A stretch of DNA of 35,810 nucleotides from Legionella jamestowniensis (lineage in GTDB: Bacteria > Pseudomonadota > Gammaproteobacteria > Legionellales > Legionellaceae). Below the pieces are notes generated by a model that did no database searches, had not been told where the DNA came from, and saw only the letters and a list, made by a program, of their open reading frames with translations. The stretch's first letter is position 1, and the number at the start of each line of letters is the position of its first letter. The position numbers and the translations under genes are program-made. The DNA lies in NCBI RefSeq assembly GCF_001467745.1, contig NZ_LNYG01000013.1:191252-227061 (forward strand), read 5' to 3'. Below, one piece after another: positions 8,301 through 18,342 of the stretch.

Positions 8301-8383
8301 AGTTGCAAATCAGAGGAACAGGATGTTCCGCAAACGATAAGTGCAAGGACGCGCTTAGCCACTGTAAAGTGGGATTTGCAACT
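8301..8383. repeat. Inverted repeat with inner hairpin between convergent genes
   Basis: AGTTGCAAATC (8301-8311) and GATTTGCAACT (8373-8383) are perfect 11-bp complements enclosing 61 nt that hold a second small palindrome, GGAACAGGATGTTCC. A CTTCTTTTTT run follows on the plus strand, so the structure may terminate the HAD phosphatase transcript; it is much larger than an ordinary intrinsic terminator. Confidence 0.5.
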
Positions 8384-8396
8384 TCCAACTTCTTTT

Positions 8397-11300
8397 TTAC
8401 CTTCCCTGCACACCTAAACTGTTACCTAATCGTAGCTCAATTGTTATTTCTTCCAGGATATCATTCAAAAAGTCATCAGCAGTTTTAAGTTCAATTAACT
8501 CATGGTTATAAATCAGTGCTAACAGATCCCCTTTTCCACTGCTTCGCACCATTAAATTTAATTTTTCAGGATTATTATAATTCCAAAGGGAAACTTGCTT
8601 TTGCTGATTAACAATGTTTTCAAGAATATAATCAGCCGAGTAAAAAGGAGGGGTATCCGCTAAAGTCGTATAATGGTTAAAAATAAACTCAGGTTGAATA
8701 TAATGCCCCTGTTGTATATCGTTTAGTAACAAGGGATTTTGAAAACGTTGTATAATATCAAGAATCATTATCTGCACTTTTTGCAGTTGGCTGGCAAAAT
8801 CAACGTTTAACTCCACAGGAATAACTACAGGGATATTATCAGCATAATATCCAATCATATCATCGGACTTAAGCTTGCCCCTATTCGACTTCACAAGGCT
8901 TACATACACTTCTTTATTATTGAAGGTTTTTGCAATGGCGCGACTGAACATATAAAAATAAAACACATATTTTGAAATTTTGTTTTTACGGCATACATTC
9001 TCAATTTTCATGGAATTTTCTTTGGAAATTTTTCTATAAATAAAACCACCAATATAATTTTTTTTAGCTGCCTTTATAGTCTGCACACCACTAAATTTTC
9101 GCAATTCATCCCAATATCGGTTGTAATCCTCCAGGTATGCCTGATAATCACTTTGCGAAGCGGCATAACATTCCAAATAAGTTTCATCTTGTGGTTGTTC
9201 AGCCGTTGGATGCCTATAGGCCTTTTGCAATTCTTTTAAAAATAACTCCGAAGAAATCCCGTCACATATAAGGTGATGAAGCCTGATTAGCAAGACAGGA
9301 CGACTTTGAGAATGATAGATAAGATACCACTTTAGTAAAGGGGGCTTATTAATCGCTATAGGATCAGTTAATAATTCCCCTATTGTGTTATACAGCTCAT
9401 TTGTTTTTATTATTTTTAAAGGCGGCACTTCTTTTTGTTTTGATAGAATCAATTGCAACACGTTTTGATCATCAAAATAAGTTCTTAACGCAGGATGTTT
9501 ACGGACACAAATACCCATTGCCTCATTCAAGCGATCGATATCAATATTCACATCGACCTCTTTACAAATAGGAATATAGAATGGCAATCCATCAGGGTGT
9601 CCTTGATAGGATTGCCACAAATTTTGTTGTAAAAAAGAAGCATCTTGCTTATAAAAATTAGATATACTTGTGATGTCTTCCGTTCTTAACTCCTTACTTC
9701 TTTTTTCAATGGCTGCAATCCAGCGATTCAATAGCGCTTCAGCATTCTTTTTAGATACTTTATCGGTTCTATATTTTAATGAAAATTTTAGTGCCTCCTT
9801 GCCTAATAACACTTTGAATGACAGCGTTCGTGGTTCATCCCCCCATAAATAGCTTTGGACATTGCCACTTTTTACCGTAGCCACTTTTAAACTGGTATTC
9901 GCTAAATCCAATTCAGAACTTCTCTGAAAATCAAACGAAACCATAGGCGGTTGGTACCCCATGTCTTTAACCATTTCCATCCGTAAATATTGCTTATCCA
10001 TAAGTGCTAATAGTTGTTGCTGAAGAACTTTTGTCTGTTTGAGAATATTGTCCTCTTTTCTCGCAATAACGATGACATCATTTGTTGTATCGCCAAATAC
10101 GGATGAAAAATGTCCATCTTCCCGTCCTGAAAAAAAGACTACAACCCCCTGCTGTTCTCTGTTAAATTGTTCAAAAAGAATCTCGAATAAATTTGCCAAT
10201 AAATAATTGCTGAGAGAGAGTTTATTTTGTTCAATAGGCTTAATCGCTGAATGCAATGTTTCTAATGGCAACGTAGAAGACACAACCTCAGCCTTTTTTT
10301 CTATGTTCTGAAGGGAACTCTCCCAAAGACGTAGGTCATGTCGAACGTAGTGAGACATCTCCTGATACAAAGGAGATCCCTCACTACGTTCGGGATGACG
10401 GTCGTCTTTTTTGATGTTTTCCACAGTGTGGTTGGTATACTCAGAAGGAACATCCAGAGGGATACCCTTTAATGAATTCATCCAATAGTCACGTAAATTG
10501 GTATCCAATTGATAATGAATGGTATTCCATTGCCAATTCACGTATTGATAATATTGCTTCGTGGATTCTATAGGTTGATTTTCATAATCGAGAATTACTT
10601 CACCGATGAAAGCATTTACAGTATTTCCATCACTAATCAAATGATGGAAAACGAGCAGCCACCGGTATTCGTCTTCAGCGACTTTTATTAACTTTGTACG
10701 TATGAGCGGTGGCATTTTTAAATCAAAAGGCGCGGATAAAAACTCGCTTACTTCTTTTTCATTATAATGGGAACCTATCTCAAGATTAATCACTGCTTGT
10801 TGATGATAATGCTGGCTTACCTGGCCTAAAACCTCATGAAATCCAACTTGGAAAATATCATGGCGTTCGCCCACTTTCTTCACAGAATTTTTAAATTCCT
10901 CTACGTCTAAAGATCCTTTAATAGCCAATTCCATAGGGATTTGATAAGCCCGGTAATCTTGGCAATGTTTAAGAAAATTCCAAATTTCCTGTTGTTGTAG
11001 GGAAAGAGGCGTACTGTTGGGATGAATTTCTTTTGCAATGACGGTCTTTTTTGAAAGCGCTGTTGAATTAATTTTTTGCGCGAGCTCTTCAGCCGTAGAA
11101 TACCTAAAAATGTCTTTTGAAGTAACGACATTTCCTCGACATTTAGTGTTAATTTTATAAACAACTTGAGCGGCTAGAATAGAGTCCATGCCTGCTTCAA
11201 ACCAATTGTCACTTACTGATAATTCATCTGTTGTAAGTTTTAGGATTTGTTGGACGATTTTTAAAATATCCGCCGCGACACATTGGGACTCCAGGACGTT

Positions 11301-14300
11301 TTCTTCATCAGACTCTACAACAGTGCTTTGCGCTGAATGCCCCTCTTCTTCTATCGCATTGATATCACCATTAAATTGGGCAATGATAATATTATTTTCT
11401 TTTTCCTGCGCCCCTAAAATCAATTTAATAATTTCAGGATCTAAAGGTTCAATGCCTTGCATCGCTAGATACTCAGTCAGTTTTTCTTCATTGTTTTTAA
11501 ACAAACCAGTCTTTGTAACTGGCCCTAAGATTAAATTAAAACTTGGTTTACCTTCTGCCTTTCGCTGCTCACCTAAGGCGTCGAGGAAGGCATTGGCTGC
11601 TGCATAAGCGGCTTGGCCTTGATTGCCTAAAACACCTGAGATGGATGAAATACAAATGAATTCTTTTAAGGGATGATTAGCCGTTGCCAAGTGCAAATGT
11701 AGAGCACCCAGTGCTTTACCAGCAATAATAGCCTTGATCTCCTCATTGCTGGTTGCAAGCCATGGTTTATCAATTGTAATCCCTGCAGCATGGATAATTA
11801 CCCCTAAAGGAGGCAATTCATGTTCAATTTCAGCAATTAATTGGGTAACCTGTGCCGATTGACTAACATCACATTGTTGATAATGAACCTGCGCTTCTCC
11901 CTTCTGTAAAAAGGATTGAATAGACGTTGACCAAGCTGCAGGGGTTTTCTTACGACCCACAGCAACAATGTGTTTTACCCCTAATTCCAACAGGGTTTCA
12001 ATTAATATTTGTCCAATGCCGCCACAGGCTCCTGTAACCAGGTAGGTATTTTCTGGGTAAACTTGCCGGTTTCCCGTCAATAAATTTGGCTCGAGTGGGA
12101 GAATTTGACGTCTATAATAGGCCTGATTTTCATACCTTAGTACCCAATGCCCATTGATTGTATTTTGCAGGCTATGCACCCACTGAGGATTATCGTTTAG
12201 GAAATCCCCTTCCAAATACCGTACCTGCCAGACAGGGTATTCTTGTTTAATTGATTTTAATAAAGCAAGCGAGGCACGCCCGGTTTTTGAAATTGCATCC
12301 CGAGGTTGATTATTTAAAAAAACAAAAGGTTTTTCTGGGGTATTTTCAAGTAAGAATCTCGTTACTAACCCTATGTTATTAAACTCTGTTTCAACCTCAT
12401 CGTCGTTCGCATTACAAAAATAAACCAGGGCTTCAGCTTCGTTAATTTTCTGCAAAAACTCAGGTTTGACGAAGCGGTCCGGAGTGATAAAATTTATGGT
12501 TTTATAGTGGTTTCTTAAAATCAGTAACAAGGGTGCTTCAGAAGAAATAGCAGGACTAATAATGGTCAATTCTTTATTTTGATAATTACCTGTCGCAGGC
12601 TTCTCTGTCAATTGACGCCAACCAAGCTTATACAAATTTTTCCTCCAGGAATAGCTTAAATTTGCAGGTTTATTTTTAGGGGTTGGCAGCCAGTATTCTT
12701 TACCAAAAAACGGATATTTAGGAAGTGTATATTTGGTCACATCTGAAAGGGGGTTTAAAAGATTCCACTGGAGATCTACCCCTTTTAAATAAAGGATACC
12801 CAAGCTTTCGCACAAAGAGGGCCAAGGCTCCTTCGGATCGCGAATAGAAGGTACAATCAAAAAATTACATGCATCTTGAGCTTGGGCAGTTAAAACTGCT
12901 TTAGGGCCAATTTCCTGCACCAAGGTTATATTTTTTTCTGCCAAAGTCTGCAAACCTTTGTGGAATTCGACTGTTTTGGTCAGATGTTCGCACCAATAAG
13001 AGGCATCAATTGTATGGGATAATTCAACGCCGGTCACATTGGAAATGATAGGGATCTTTGCAGGTTTATAATCAATCGATTGTGCCTGTTGATAAAATTT
13101 ATCAACAATGGGAATCATTAATGAAGAATGAAACGCATGCGAAGTTGCAATTTTTTTACAACGCAGCTCCTGTTGCAGGCAATAATTTTGCAAAGCGTCT
13201 ATCGCTTCTTTAGTTCCTGAAACAACGGTTTGCTGCGCACTGTTTTTAACTGAAATGGTTAATTCGGGAAAATGAATTAACAAGGTTTCAACCTCATTTG
13301 CCGATGCTGCAATGGCAAGCATTGCCCCATTGTCTGGCAATGTATTAATCAGTTGTGCCCTTAAACAAACTAATTGCAAAGCCTCTCGTAAAGACATTAC
13401 TTCCGCCACACAGGCAGCCACATATTCACCGAGGCTATGACCAAGCAATAGCGCAGGCTGAACTCCTAACGAAAGAAACCATTTCGCCAGGGCATATTCA
13501 AAAACAAATAGGGCAGGTTGGGCAAAGTGTGTATGATTGATATCTACCTGAACCGGTGTATGGAGTAAAACATCTCGTAATTTATAGTCCAATAAAGGTT
13601 CTGTGATAGCACAACACTCATCGATGATTGCCGCAAAAGCAGGCAATGTATGATAGAGGACGGCAGCAACGTCAGGTTCAAGGCAGCCCTGCCCGGTAAA
13701 TAACCAGGCTACCTTATTTTTTTCATTTGCTTTTCCCTGTTGCCACTCCTTTGTAGTCAATGCCTGTGCCCAATCCTGGCAATTTTTCGCGACAATAAAA
13801 GCTCGATGAGAAAAATGGGTCCTTTCTGTCAGCGATTTCTGGCTAATAGCAGCAAAATCACAACCAGTGAGGGATTGACTGTAATCACAATAGGTTTGTA
13901 GGTAGTGTTTCAGCGTTTCCTCATCGCGTGCGCTAACAACCCAAAGGTAATGGGAGCGAGATTGTTTTTCTTCAGTGGCGGTTTCCTCTCTATTAAAATT
14001 ACCGAGGATAATATGCGCATTGGTTCCGCTAAAACCAAATGAACTAACGCCTGCATAACGATATTTCTCCTGCCAGGGCAATAATTGAGCAGGAACTTGC
14101 ATCCCTTCTTGCTGGGTAATTTTTGGATTAAATTGTTTTAGGTGCAGGTGGCCTGGGATTTGACCGTATTGAGTAGCAAGTACCGTTTTTATAAAACCGG
14201 CTACCCCTGCTGCTGCTTCTAAATGACCAATACGCGTTTTTAAAGAGGTGATATAAAGCGGCTTTTTACGTGCGCTGGCATAAACACGGCGTATACCTTC

Positions 14301-17294
14301 CCATTCAATAGGATCACCTAAGGATGTTCCTGTGCCATGGGCTTCCACATGGGTGATCTGATCAGGCGTTAGATTTGCCGATTTAATAGCAGATTCCATG
14401 ACTTCAATTTGAGCCCCCACGTTAGGGGCGGTTAAGCCATTACTGGCTCCATCCTGATTGACGCTGCTGCCATGAATAACCGCGTAAATTTTATTATTAT
14501 CGCGCAATGCATCGGCTAAACGCTTTAAAATAACAATACCGCACCCTTCACCCCGGACATAACCATCAGCTTCCGCATCAAAGGTGCTGCAACGATTTTT
14601 AGGCGACAACATGGCGCTTTTGCAGAAAATAATATTTCCTTCAGGTGATAGAATAAGATTAACCCCGCCGGCAATGGCTAGATGGCAATCCCTGTCTTGT
14701 AAAGCACGGCTAGCCTGATGAATGCTGACCAATGAAGAAGAACAGGCCGTATCAATGGCCATACACGGACCATGGGTTCCTAAAAAATAGGCTATTCGGC
14801 CTGCAGCCGTTGCAAAGCTTGTTCCCGTTGCCTGGTAAGTGTTTAATTCCTCCAGCGGGACTTGTTTTTGAATTAGCGCATCATAATCGTGAGTACTTAT
14901 CCCTAAGTATATTCCTGTTTTACTGTCTTTAAGCTGTTGCGGAACAATTCCGGCATCTTCAAGGGCATTCCAGGTCACCATTAACGCCAGACGTTGTTGG
15001 GGATCAAGATACTCCGCCTCTCTTGGCGAAATATTAAAAAATTTAGCATCAAACCGTTTCACGTCGGCTAAAAAACTACCAGCCGTGGTATACATCATCC
15101 CTTTTTTATCCGGATTTGGATCATAATATTGTCGAATATCCCAACGTTCCTGAGGTATTGGTCGAATACTATCGCTTTCGGTCTGCAAAAACCTCCAAAA
15201 CGCTTCTATTCCAATCAAATTGGATTGTTCATCACAAGGAATTCGGCAATCCATTCCAATTACCGCAATGGGTTCATAAGTTTGCTGCGGCTGGCAAGAG
15301 GTCACTTGCAAGTGATTAGTAAGGCGTTGGGTTAACGCATGAATGTTTGGAAACTCCCAGGCCATTAAAGGATCTAAATCCTGCTGAATATATTGCTCAA
15401 GCTCACTCATCATAGAGACAAGTTTTACCGAGCTAAGCCCGTATTCCGAAAAGGGGCGATGTTCGTCAATGTGGTTATAATCAATTTGAGTATTGATAGA
15501 CAACCATTGCTTCAACCAATGAGAAACGACGTCTTGTTCACTTTGCGTAAAATCAATGGTCTGCGTTTTTGGAATGTCTTTGCTAGCTTGTTTTAATCGG
15601 GCTATAATGGAAAACTCTTCATTCAAATAAGCTTGCTTGCAAGCATTCCTTTGAACTTTTCCACTGCTTGTTTTTAGTAAACGCTTAGGTGGAATAAGCA
15701 CAATATCCGTAGGGATGATATCTTGGGCTTGAAATACATTATCTTGAATTTTTGCGAGAATGTCTTTATAGACTGCAGCATCAAGGTGATTTTTTACTTC
15801 AGCAACAATGATGCATTCTTCAGATATTTCCCCTGGAATTGAAAATGCAGCAGCTCCGTCAATAATCAAATGACTATCAGAAGTATAACAAGCTTTTTCA
15901 ACGTCCTGAGGGTAAATATTGCGTCCATTAATAATCATTAAATCCTTAAGGCGTCCAGAAATTATTAAGTAACCTTCGTCATCAATAAACGCTAAATCTC
16001 CGGTACGCAAAAAAGGCCCTTCACCATTGGCGGTGAATGCATTAAATATTGAAGCTGTTTTTTCTTCATTACGATAATAGCCTTTGGCAATACAAGCTCC
16101 CTGAATCCAAATTTCGCCTACGCATCGCTTAGGCAACTTCTTATTAGTATCCGGATCAACAATCCTTAAAGTGAATGGACTGGCAACCTTGCCGCAACGC
16201 ACAACTTCGATGGCATTCCCTGTTTGATCAGGTACCGCCCTCCCTAAAGCAAGTTCATCTTTATTAATCAACAACGTTCTCGAGTCTGCAGACTCATCAA
16301 CATGCACAGAAATGACTAAGGTCGCCTCAGCCATTCCATAGCCCGGTCTCACCGCACCAGAGCGTAACCCATAAGCACTTAAAACTTTTTCAACGCGTTT
16401 AATCGTTTCTGCTTTTACGGGTTCTGCACCATTAATTAAATAATTTACATGCGACAAATCCAACTCAGGAATAGATTTTTGCTGTTCCAAAGAGGTGATG
16501 GCCAAATCATAAGAAAAATTAGGTGCCATTGTGTAAGTACATTTTTCTTCACTAATTTTTTGCAACCAAAAGAAAGGTTTTTTTAGAAAAGTCAGTGGCG
16601 CCATAAATACACAGGTTCCACCAGCATAAAGAGGTAATAAGGTGTTCCCTATTAACCCCATATCATGAAAAATAGGCAACCAGGATACACAAGTATTTAC
16701 TGACTCCATCCCAACATAGTCAATGGATAATTCTAAATTACGAACAATGTTTTGTTGTGTAACCACTACTCCTTTGGGTGCTCCGGTAGAACCAGAGGTG
16801 TATTGCAAAAAAGCAATATCCTCAGGAGCAGCTGTTGGAATAATTAAGTTTGATTTTTCCAACTCTAACTCATCAACACAAATTAGTGGCGCAGTGGGAA
16901 ACTCAAAGTGATTAATTTCGCAATACTTTTTTATCTTTGCAGTGGTTAGTACTATTTTAGCGTGAGAATCTTCAACAATTTTTAATAAACGCTGTAAATG
17001 ACGCGTTTGTCGAGGTGGATATGCGGTTACGGCAATATTGTTAGAATGAAGTATTGCTAAAAAAGAAACGATATAATCAAGACTTGATTCAAACAGTAAT
17101 AAAATAGGTTGCTGCACCTCTTTATTGTTTAAAGTAAAAATCGTGGTTGCTAACGTGTCAATCTTTTCGGTCAATTGCCGGTATGTTAATTCTTGAGAGT
17201 TTTTAAAGTTACCTTCTAAAAATTTTAGAGCTATTTTATTAGGATTACTCTTGGCATGATGATATATTTTCTGTAATAAAAGTTCATTAACCAT
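8397..17294 (-). CDS. FAAL-PKS-NRPS hybrid megasynthase (2965 aa): FAAL-ACP-KS-AT-KR-ACP-C-C
   Basis: Domain order (residues from the ATG at 17294): fatty acyl-AMP ligase about 1-570, with TAYPPR and TSGSTGAPKG at about 166; ACP with phosphopantetheine Ser621 (EYGLSS); ketosynthase about 673-1100 with Cys851 (DTACSSS), His986 and His1024; acyltransferase about 1190-1500 with GHSLGEY (Ser1287) and HAFHS, a malonyl-CoA signature; ketoreductase with TGACGGIG at 1754 and Ser1884/Tyr1897; second ACP Ser2038 (GMDS); condensation domain 1 with HHLISDG at 2217; condensation domain 2 with HHLICDG at 2673. No DH, ER, adenylation or thioesterase domain is present. Expected chemistry: activation of a fatty acid, one malonyl extension, reduction to a 3-hydroxyacyl thioester, then transfer by C domains to an amine or alcohol acceptor (inference). 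GGGAG 5 nt before the ATG supports this start over the TTG at 17306. It lies 37 bp downstream of the phosphotransferase gene, same strand. Confidence 0.93.
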   Translation of the reverse strand: MVNELLLQKIYHHAKSNPNKIALKFLEGNFKNSQELTYRQLTEKIDTLATTIFTLNNKEVQQPILLLFESSLDYIVSFLAILHSNNIAVTAYPPRQTRHLQRLLKIVEDSHAKIVLTTAKIKKYCEINHFEFPTAPLICVDELELEKSNLIIPTAAPEDIAFLQYTSGSTGAPKGVVVTQQNIVRNLELSIDYVGMESVNTCVSWLPIFHDMGLIGNTLLPLYAGGTCVFMAPLTFLKKPFFWLQKISEEKCTYTMAPNFSYDLAITSLEQQKSIPELDLSHVNYLINGAEPVKAETIKRVEKVLSAYGLRSGAVRPGYGMAEATLVISVHVDESADSRTLLINKDELALGRAVPDQTGNAIEVVRCGKVASPFTLRIVDPDTNKKLPKRCVGEIWIQGACIAKGYYRNEEKTASIFNAFTANGEGPFLRTGDLAFIDDEGYLIISGRLKDLMIINGRNIYPQDVEKACYTSDSHLIIDGAAAFSIPGEISEECIIVAEVKNHLDAAVYKDILAKIQDNVFQAQDIIPTDIVLIPPKRLLKTSSGKVQRNACKQAYLNEEFSIIARLKQASKDIPKTQTIDFTQSEQDVVSHWLKQWLSINTQIDYNHIDEHRPFSEYGLSSVKLVSMMSELEQYIQQDLDPLMAWEFPNIHALTQRLTNHLQVTSCQPQQTYEPIAVIGMDCRIPCDEQSNLIGIEAFWRFLQTESDSIRPIPQERWDIRQYYDPNPDKKGMMYTTAGSFLADVKRFDAKFFNISPREAEYLDPQQRLALMVTWNALEDAGIVPQQLKDSKTGIYLGISTHDYDALIQKQVPLEELNTYQATGTSFATAAGRIAYFLGTHGPCMAIDTACSSSLVSIHQASRALQDRDCHLAIAGGVNLILSPEGNIIFCKSAMLSPKNRCSTFDAEADGYVRGEGCGIVILKRLADALRDNNKIYAVIHGSSVNQDGASNGLTAPNVGAQIEVMESAIKSANLTPDQITHVEAHGTGTSLGDPIEWEGIRRVYASARKKPLYITSLKTRIGHLEAAAGVAGFIKTVLATQYGQIPGHLHLKQFNPKITQQEGMQVPAQLLPWQEKYRYAGVSSFGFSGTNAHIILGNFNREETATEEKQSRSHYLWVVSARDEETLKHYLQTYCDYSQSLTGCDFAAISQKSLTERTHFSHRAFIVAKNCQDWAQALTTKEWQQGKANEKNKVAWLFTGQGCLEPDVAAVLYHTLPAFAAIIDECCAITEPLLDYKLRDVLLHTPVQVDINHTHFAQPALFVFEYALAKWFLSLGVQPALLLGHSLGEYVAACVAEVMSLREALQLVCLRAQLINTLPDNGAMLAIAASANEVETLLIHFPELTISVKNSAQQTVVSGTKEAIDALQNYCLQQELRCKKIATSHAFHSSLMIPIVDKFYQQAQSIDYKPAKIPIISNVTGVELSHTIDASYWCEHLTKTVEFHKGLQTLAEKNITLVQEIGPKAVLTAQAQDACNFLIVPSIRDPKEPWPSLCESLGILYLKGVDLQWNLLNPLSDVTKYTLPKYPFFGKEYWLPTPKNKPANLSYSWRKNLYKLGWRQLTEKPATGNYQNKELTIISPAISSEAPLLLILRNHYKTINFITPDRFVKPEFLQKINEAEALVYFCNANDDEVETEFNNIGLVTRFLLENTPEKPFVFLNNQPRDAISKTGRASLALLKSIKQEYPVWQVRYLEGDFLNDNPQWVHSLQNTINGHWVLRYENQAYYRRQILPLEPNLLTGNRQVYPENTYLVTGACGGIGQILIETLLELGVKHIVAVGRKKTPAAWSTSIQSFLQKGEAQVHYQQCDVSQSAQVTQLIAEIEHELPPLGVIIHAAGITIDKPWLATSNEEIKAIIAGKALGALHLHLATANHPLKEFICISSISGVLGNQGQAAYAAANAFLDALGEQRKAEGKPSFNLILGPVTKTGLFKNNEEKLTEYLAMQGIEPLDPEIIKLILGAQEKENNIIIAQFNGDINAIEEEGHSAQSTVVESDEENVLESQCVAADILKIVQQILKLTTDELSVSDNWFEAGMDSILAAQVVYKINTKCRGNVVTSKDIFRYSTAEELAQKINSTALSKKTVIAKEIHPNSTPLSLQQQEIWNFLKHCQDYRAYQIPMELAIKGSLDVEEFKNSVKKVGERHDIFQVGFHEVLGQVSQHYHQQAVINLEIGSHYNEKEVSEFLSAPFDLKMPPLIRTKLIKVAEDEYRWLLVFHHLISDGNTVNAFIGEVILDYENQPIESTKQYYQYVNWQWNTIHYQLDTNLRDYWMNSLKGIPLDVPSEYTNHTVENIKKDDRHPERSEGSPLYQEMSHYVRHDLRLWESSLQNIEKKAEVVSSTLPLETLHSAIKPIEQNKLSLSNYLLANLFEILFEQFNREQQGVVVFFSGREDGHFSSVFGDTTNDVIVIARKEDNILKQTKVLQQQLLALMDKQYLRMEMVKDMGYQPPMVSFDFQRSSELDLANTSLKVATVKSGNVQSYLWGDEPRTLSFKVLLGKEALKFSLKYRTDKVSKKNAEALLNRWIAAIEKRSKELRTEDITSISNFYKQDASFLQQNLWQSYQGHPDGLPFYIPICKEVDVNIDIDRLNEAMGICVRKHPALRTYFDDQNVLQLILSKQKEVPPLKIIKTNELYNTIGELLTDPIAINKPPLLKWYLIYHSQSRPVLLIRLHHLICDGISSELFLKELQKAYRHPTAEQPQDETYLECYAASQSDYQAYLEDYNRYWDELRKFSGVQTIKAAKKNYIGGFIYRKISKENSMKIENVCRKNKISKYVFYFYMFSRAIAKTFNNKEVYVSLVKSNRGKLKSDDMIGYYADNIPVVIPVELNVDFASQLQKVQIMILDIIQRFQNPLLLNDIQQGHYIQPEFIFNHYTTLADTPPFYSADYILENIVNQQKQVSLWNYNNPEKLNLMVRSSGKGDLLALIYNHELIELKTADDFLNDILEEITIELRLGNSLGVQGR
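10335..10399. repeat. 65-bp palindromic interspersed repeat inserted in frame in the megasynthase gene
   Basis: The arms GTCATGTCGAACGTAGTGAG and CTCACTACGTTCGGGATGAC are inverted repeats with 18 of 20 positions paired; inside them ATCTCCT and AGGAGAT form a second stem. The element is read through by the megasynthase and supplies about 23 residues including HPERSEGSPLYQEM, located in the variable linker of condensation domain 1 (about residues 2299-2321), 75 residues after HHLISDG. The peptide HPERSEGS is, to my knowledge, a recurrent translation of REP-like palindromes in many bacterial genomes, comparable in behaviour to Rickettsia palindromic elements. Confidence 0.85.
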
Positions 17295-17331
17295 AGTCAC
17301 TCCCAATACCCTCGGTGAAATAATTTTAGGA

Positions 17332-18342
17332 TTACTTCAACATCACTAATTCTTTTTCATTAATGATGCATTCGATATAAGTAATTGCTTCTTTAATCAG
17401 GGCTAATTGTTGAAAAACTAAAACAGGGTGTCGCAGGCTTTTTGCAATACAGAAATATAACCAGAAATACCATTTTATTAGCACCAAATAGACACTTAAC
17501 TGGAGTTCTTCACGCATCAAGGGATAAGCCTCCTGAAAAGCACGTGCTTTATTAGGATTTAAGAATAATCGATTGTTTGAATACTCTGCGGACCAAGCTA
17601 TCAATGTATCTAGATAATCAATTTTATAGTCAAATTCGGAAGCTGTTTCCCAATCAAGAATCCAAAAATCATTGTTTTCCGTTGTCCATAACACATTCTT
17701 TGGTTTTAAGTCGTTATGACATAGCGCATTTAAAGAAGCCTCTTGTAGCGCCTGAAAAAATAATACCTGATTGCAGACTAAAAAATTTGCTATGCTTTTT
17801 AGCCGGGGGAATAAGTGAGTAGTTTGCGATAATTTACTGAATAAAGTCCACCATTTGCTCATGATCAATTGTTCAGCGATGGTATAATATTTCTCTCCTT
17901 TCTGTTGGGCAAACGCTTTGTCATAATTTTCTTGTGTATGATGTATTTCATTCAATTTAGCAGCGATAAGTGAAACCATTCCTGTTTTAATTTTTTCATT
18001 TGCTAAAATTTGGCCATTCCTATAAGGGTATAAAAGGAACACGTTGTCTTTATTTTCCAGGAAAACCCCTTTCTTTCCTTCAACAGCACAAACCACATTC
18101 CCATGTTGATTTTTTGCAACATTCTCTACGAAGGTCAGTGATTGCAGCAGCTCTTCCCGATTTGTTTGATAATCTTTAATATACTGCATGATATTAATAT
18201 CTTTGATAACACATTTGCCCAGTGAGGTATTCGCAAGGAAACTTTTATTCGTATCACCACCTGATAAATTTCTTAAACTCTCTTGATTAATTTGAAGATC
18301 CCAAAATTGTTCTATTTGACGAATTATAGTTGTCGTTATCAT
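17332..18342 (-). CDS. Aminoglycoside phosphotransferase/choline kinase family protein (336 aa)
   Basis: A protein-kinase-like small-molecule phosphotransferase. The N-lobe has a Gly-rich loop (LSGGDTNKSF, about 24-33) and a Lys in CVIKDI. The catalytic loop CHNDLKPKNVLW carries the HxDxxxxN Brenner motif, and ILDWETA supplies the metal-binding Asp. The length of 336 is normal for the family. I place the start at the ATG at 18342 because GAGGA lies 6 nt upstream; the open frame extends to a GTG at 18378. It directly precedes the megasynthase gene on the same strand and is almost certainly co-transcribed. It may phosphorylate the lipo-polyketide product or its acceptor, or give self-protection; the substrate is unknown and it should not be read as an antibiotic-resistance gene from this evidence. 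Confidence 0.85.
   Translation of the reverse strand: MITTTIIRQIEQFWDLQINQESLRNLSGGDTNKSFLANTSLGKCVIKDINIMQYIKDYQTNREELLQSLTFVENVAKNQHGNVVCAVEGKKGVFLENKDNVFLLYPYRNGQILANEKIKTGMVSLIAAKLNEIHHTQENYDKAFAQQKGEKYYTIAEQLIMSKWWTLFSKLSQTTHLFPRLKSIANFLVCNQVLFFQALQEASLNALCHNDLKPKNVLWTTENNDFWILDWETASEFDYKIDYLDTLIAWSAEYSNNRLFLNPNKARAFQEAYPLMREELQLSVYLVLIKWYFWLYFCIAKSLRHPVLVFQQLALIKEAITYIECIINEKELVMLK

Noticed and set aside
11188-11607. 139-codon plus-strand frame opposite the megasynthase
   Set aside because: It overlies the KR/ACP2 part of the megasynthase; Ser/Cys-rich shadow translation with no motif.
17332-18342. Calling the phosphotransferase an aminoglycoside-resistance gene
   Set aside because: The HxDxxxxN fold is shared by choline, homoserine and many other kinases; nothing here shows aminoglycoside specificity.
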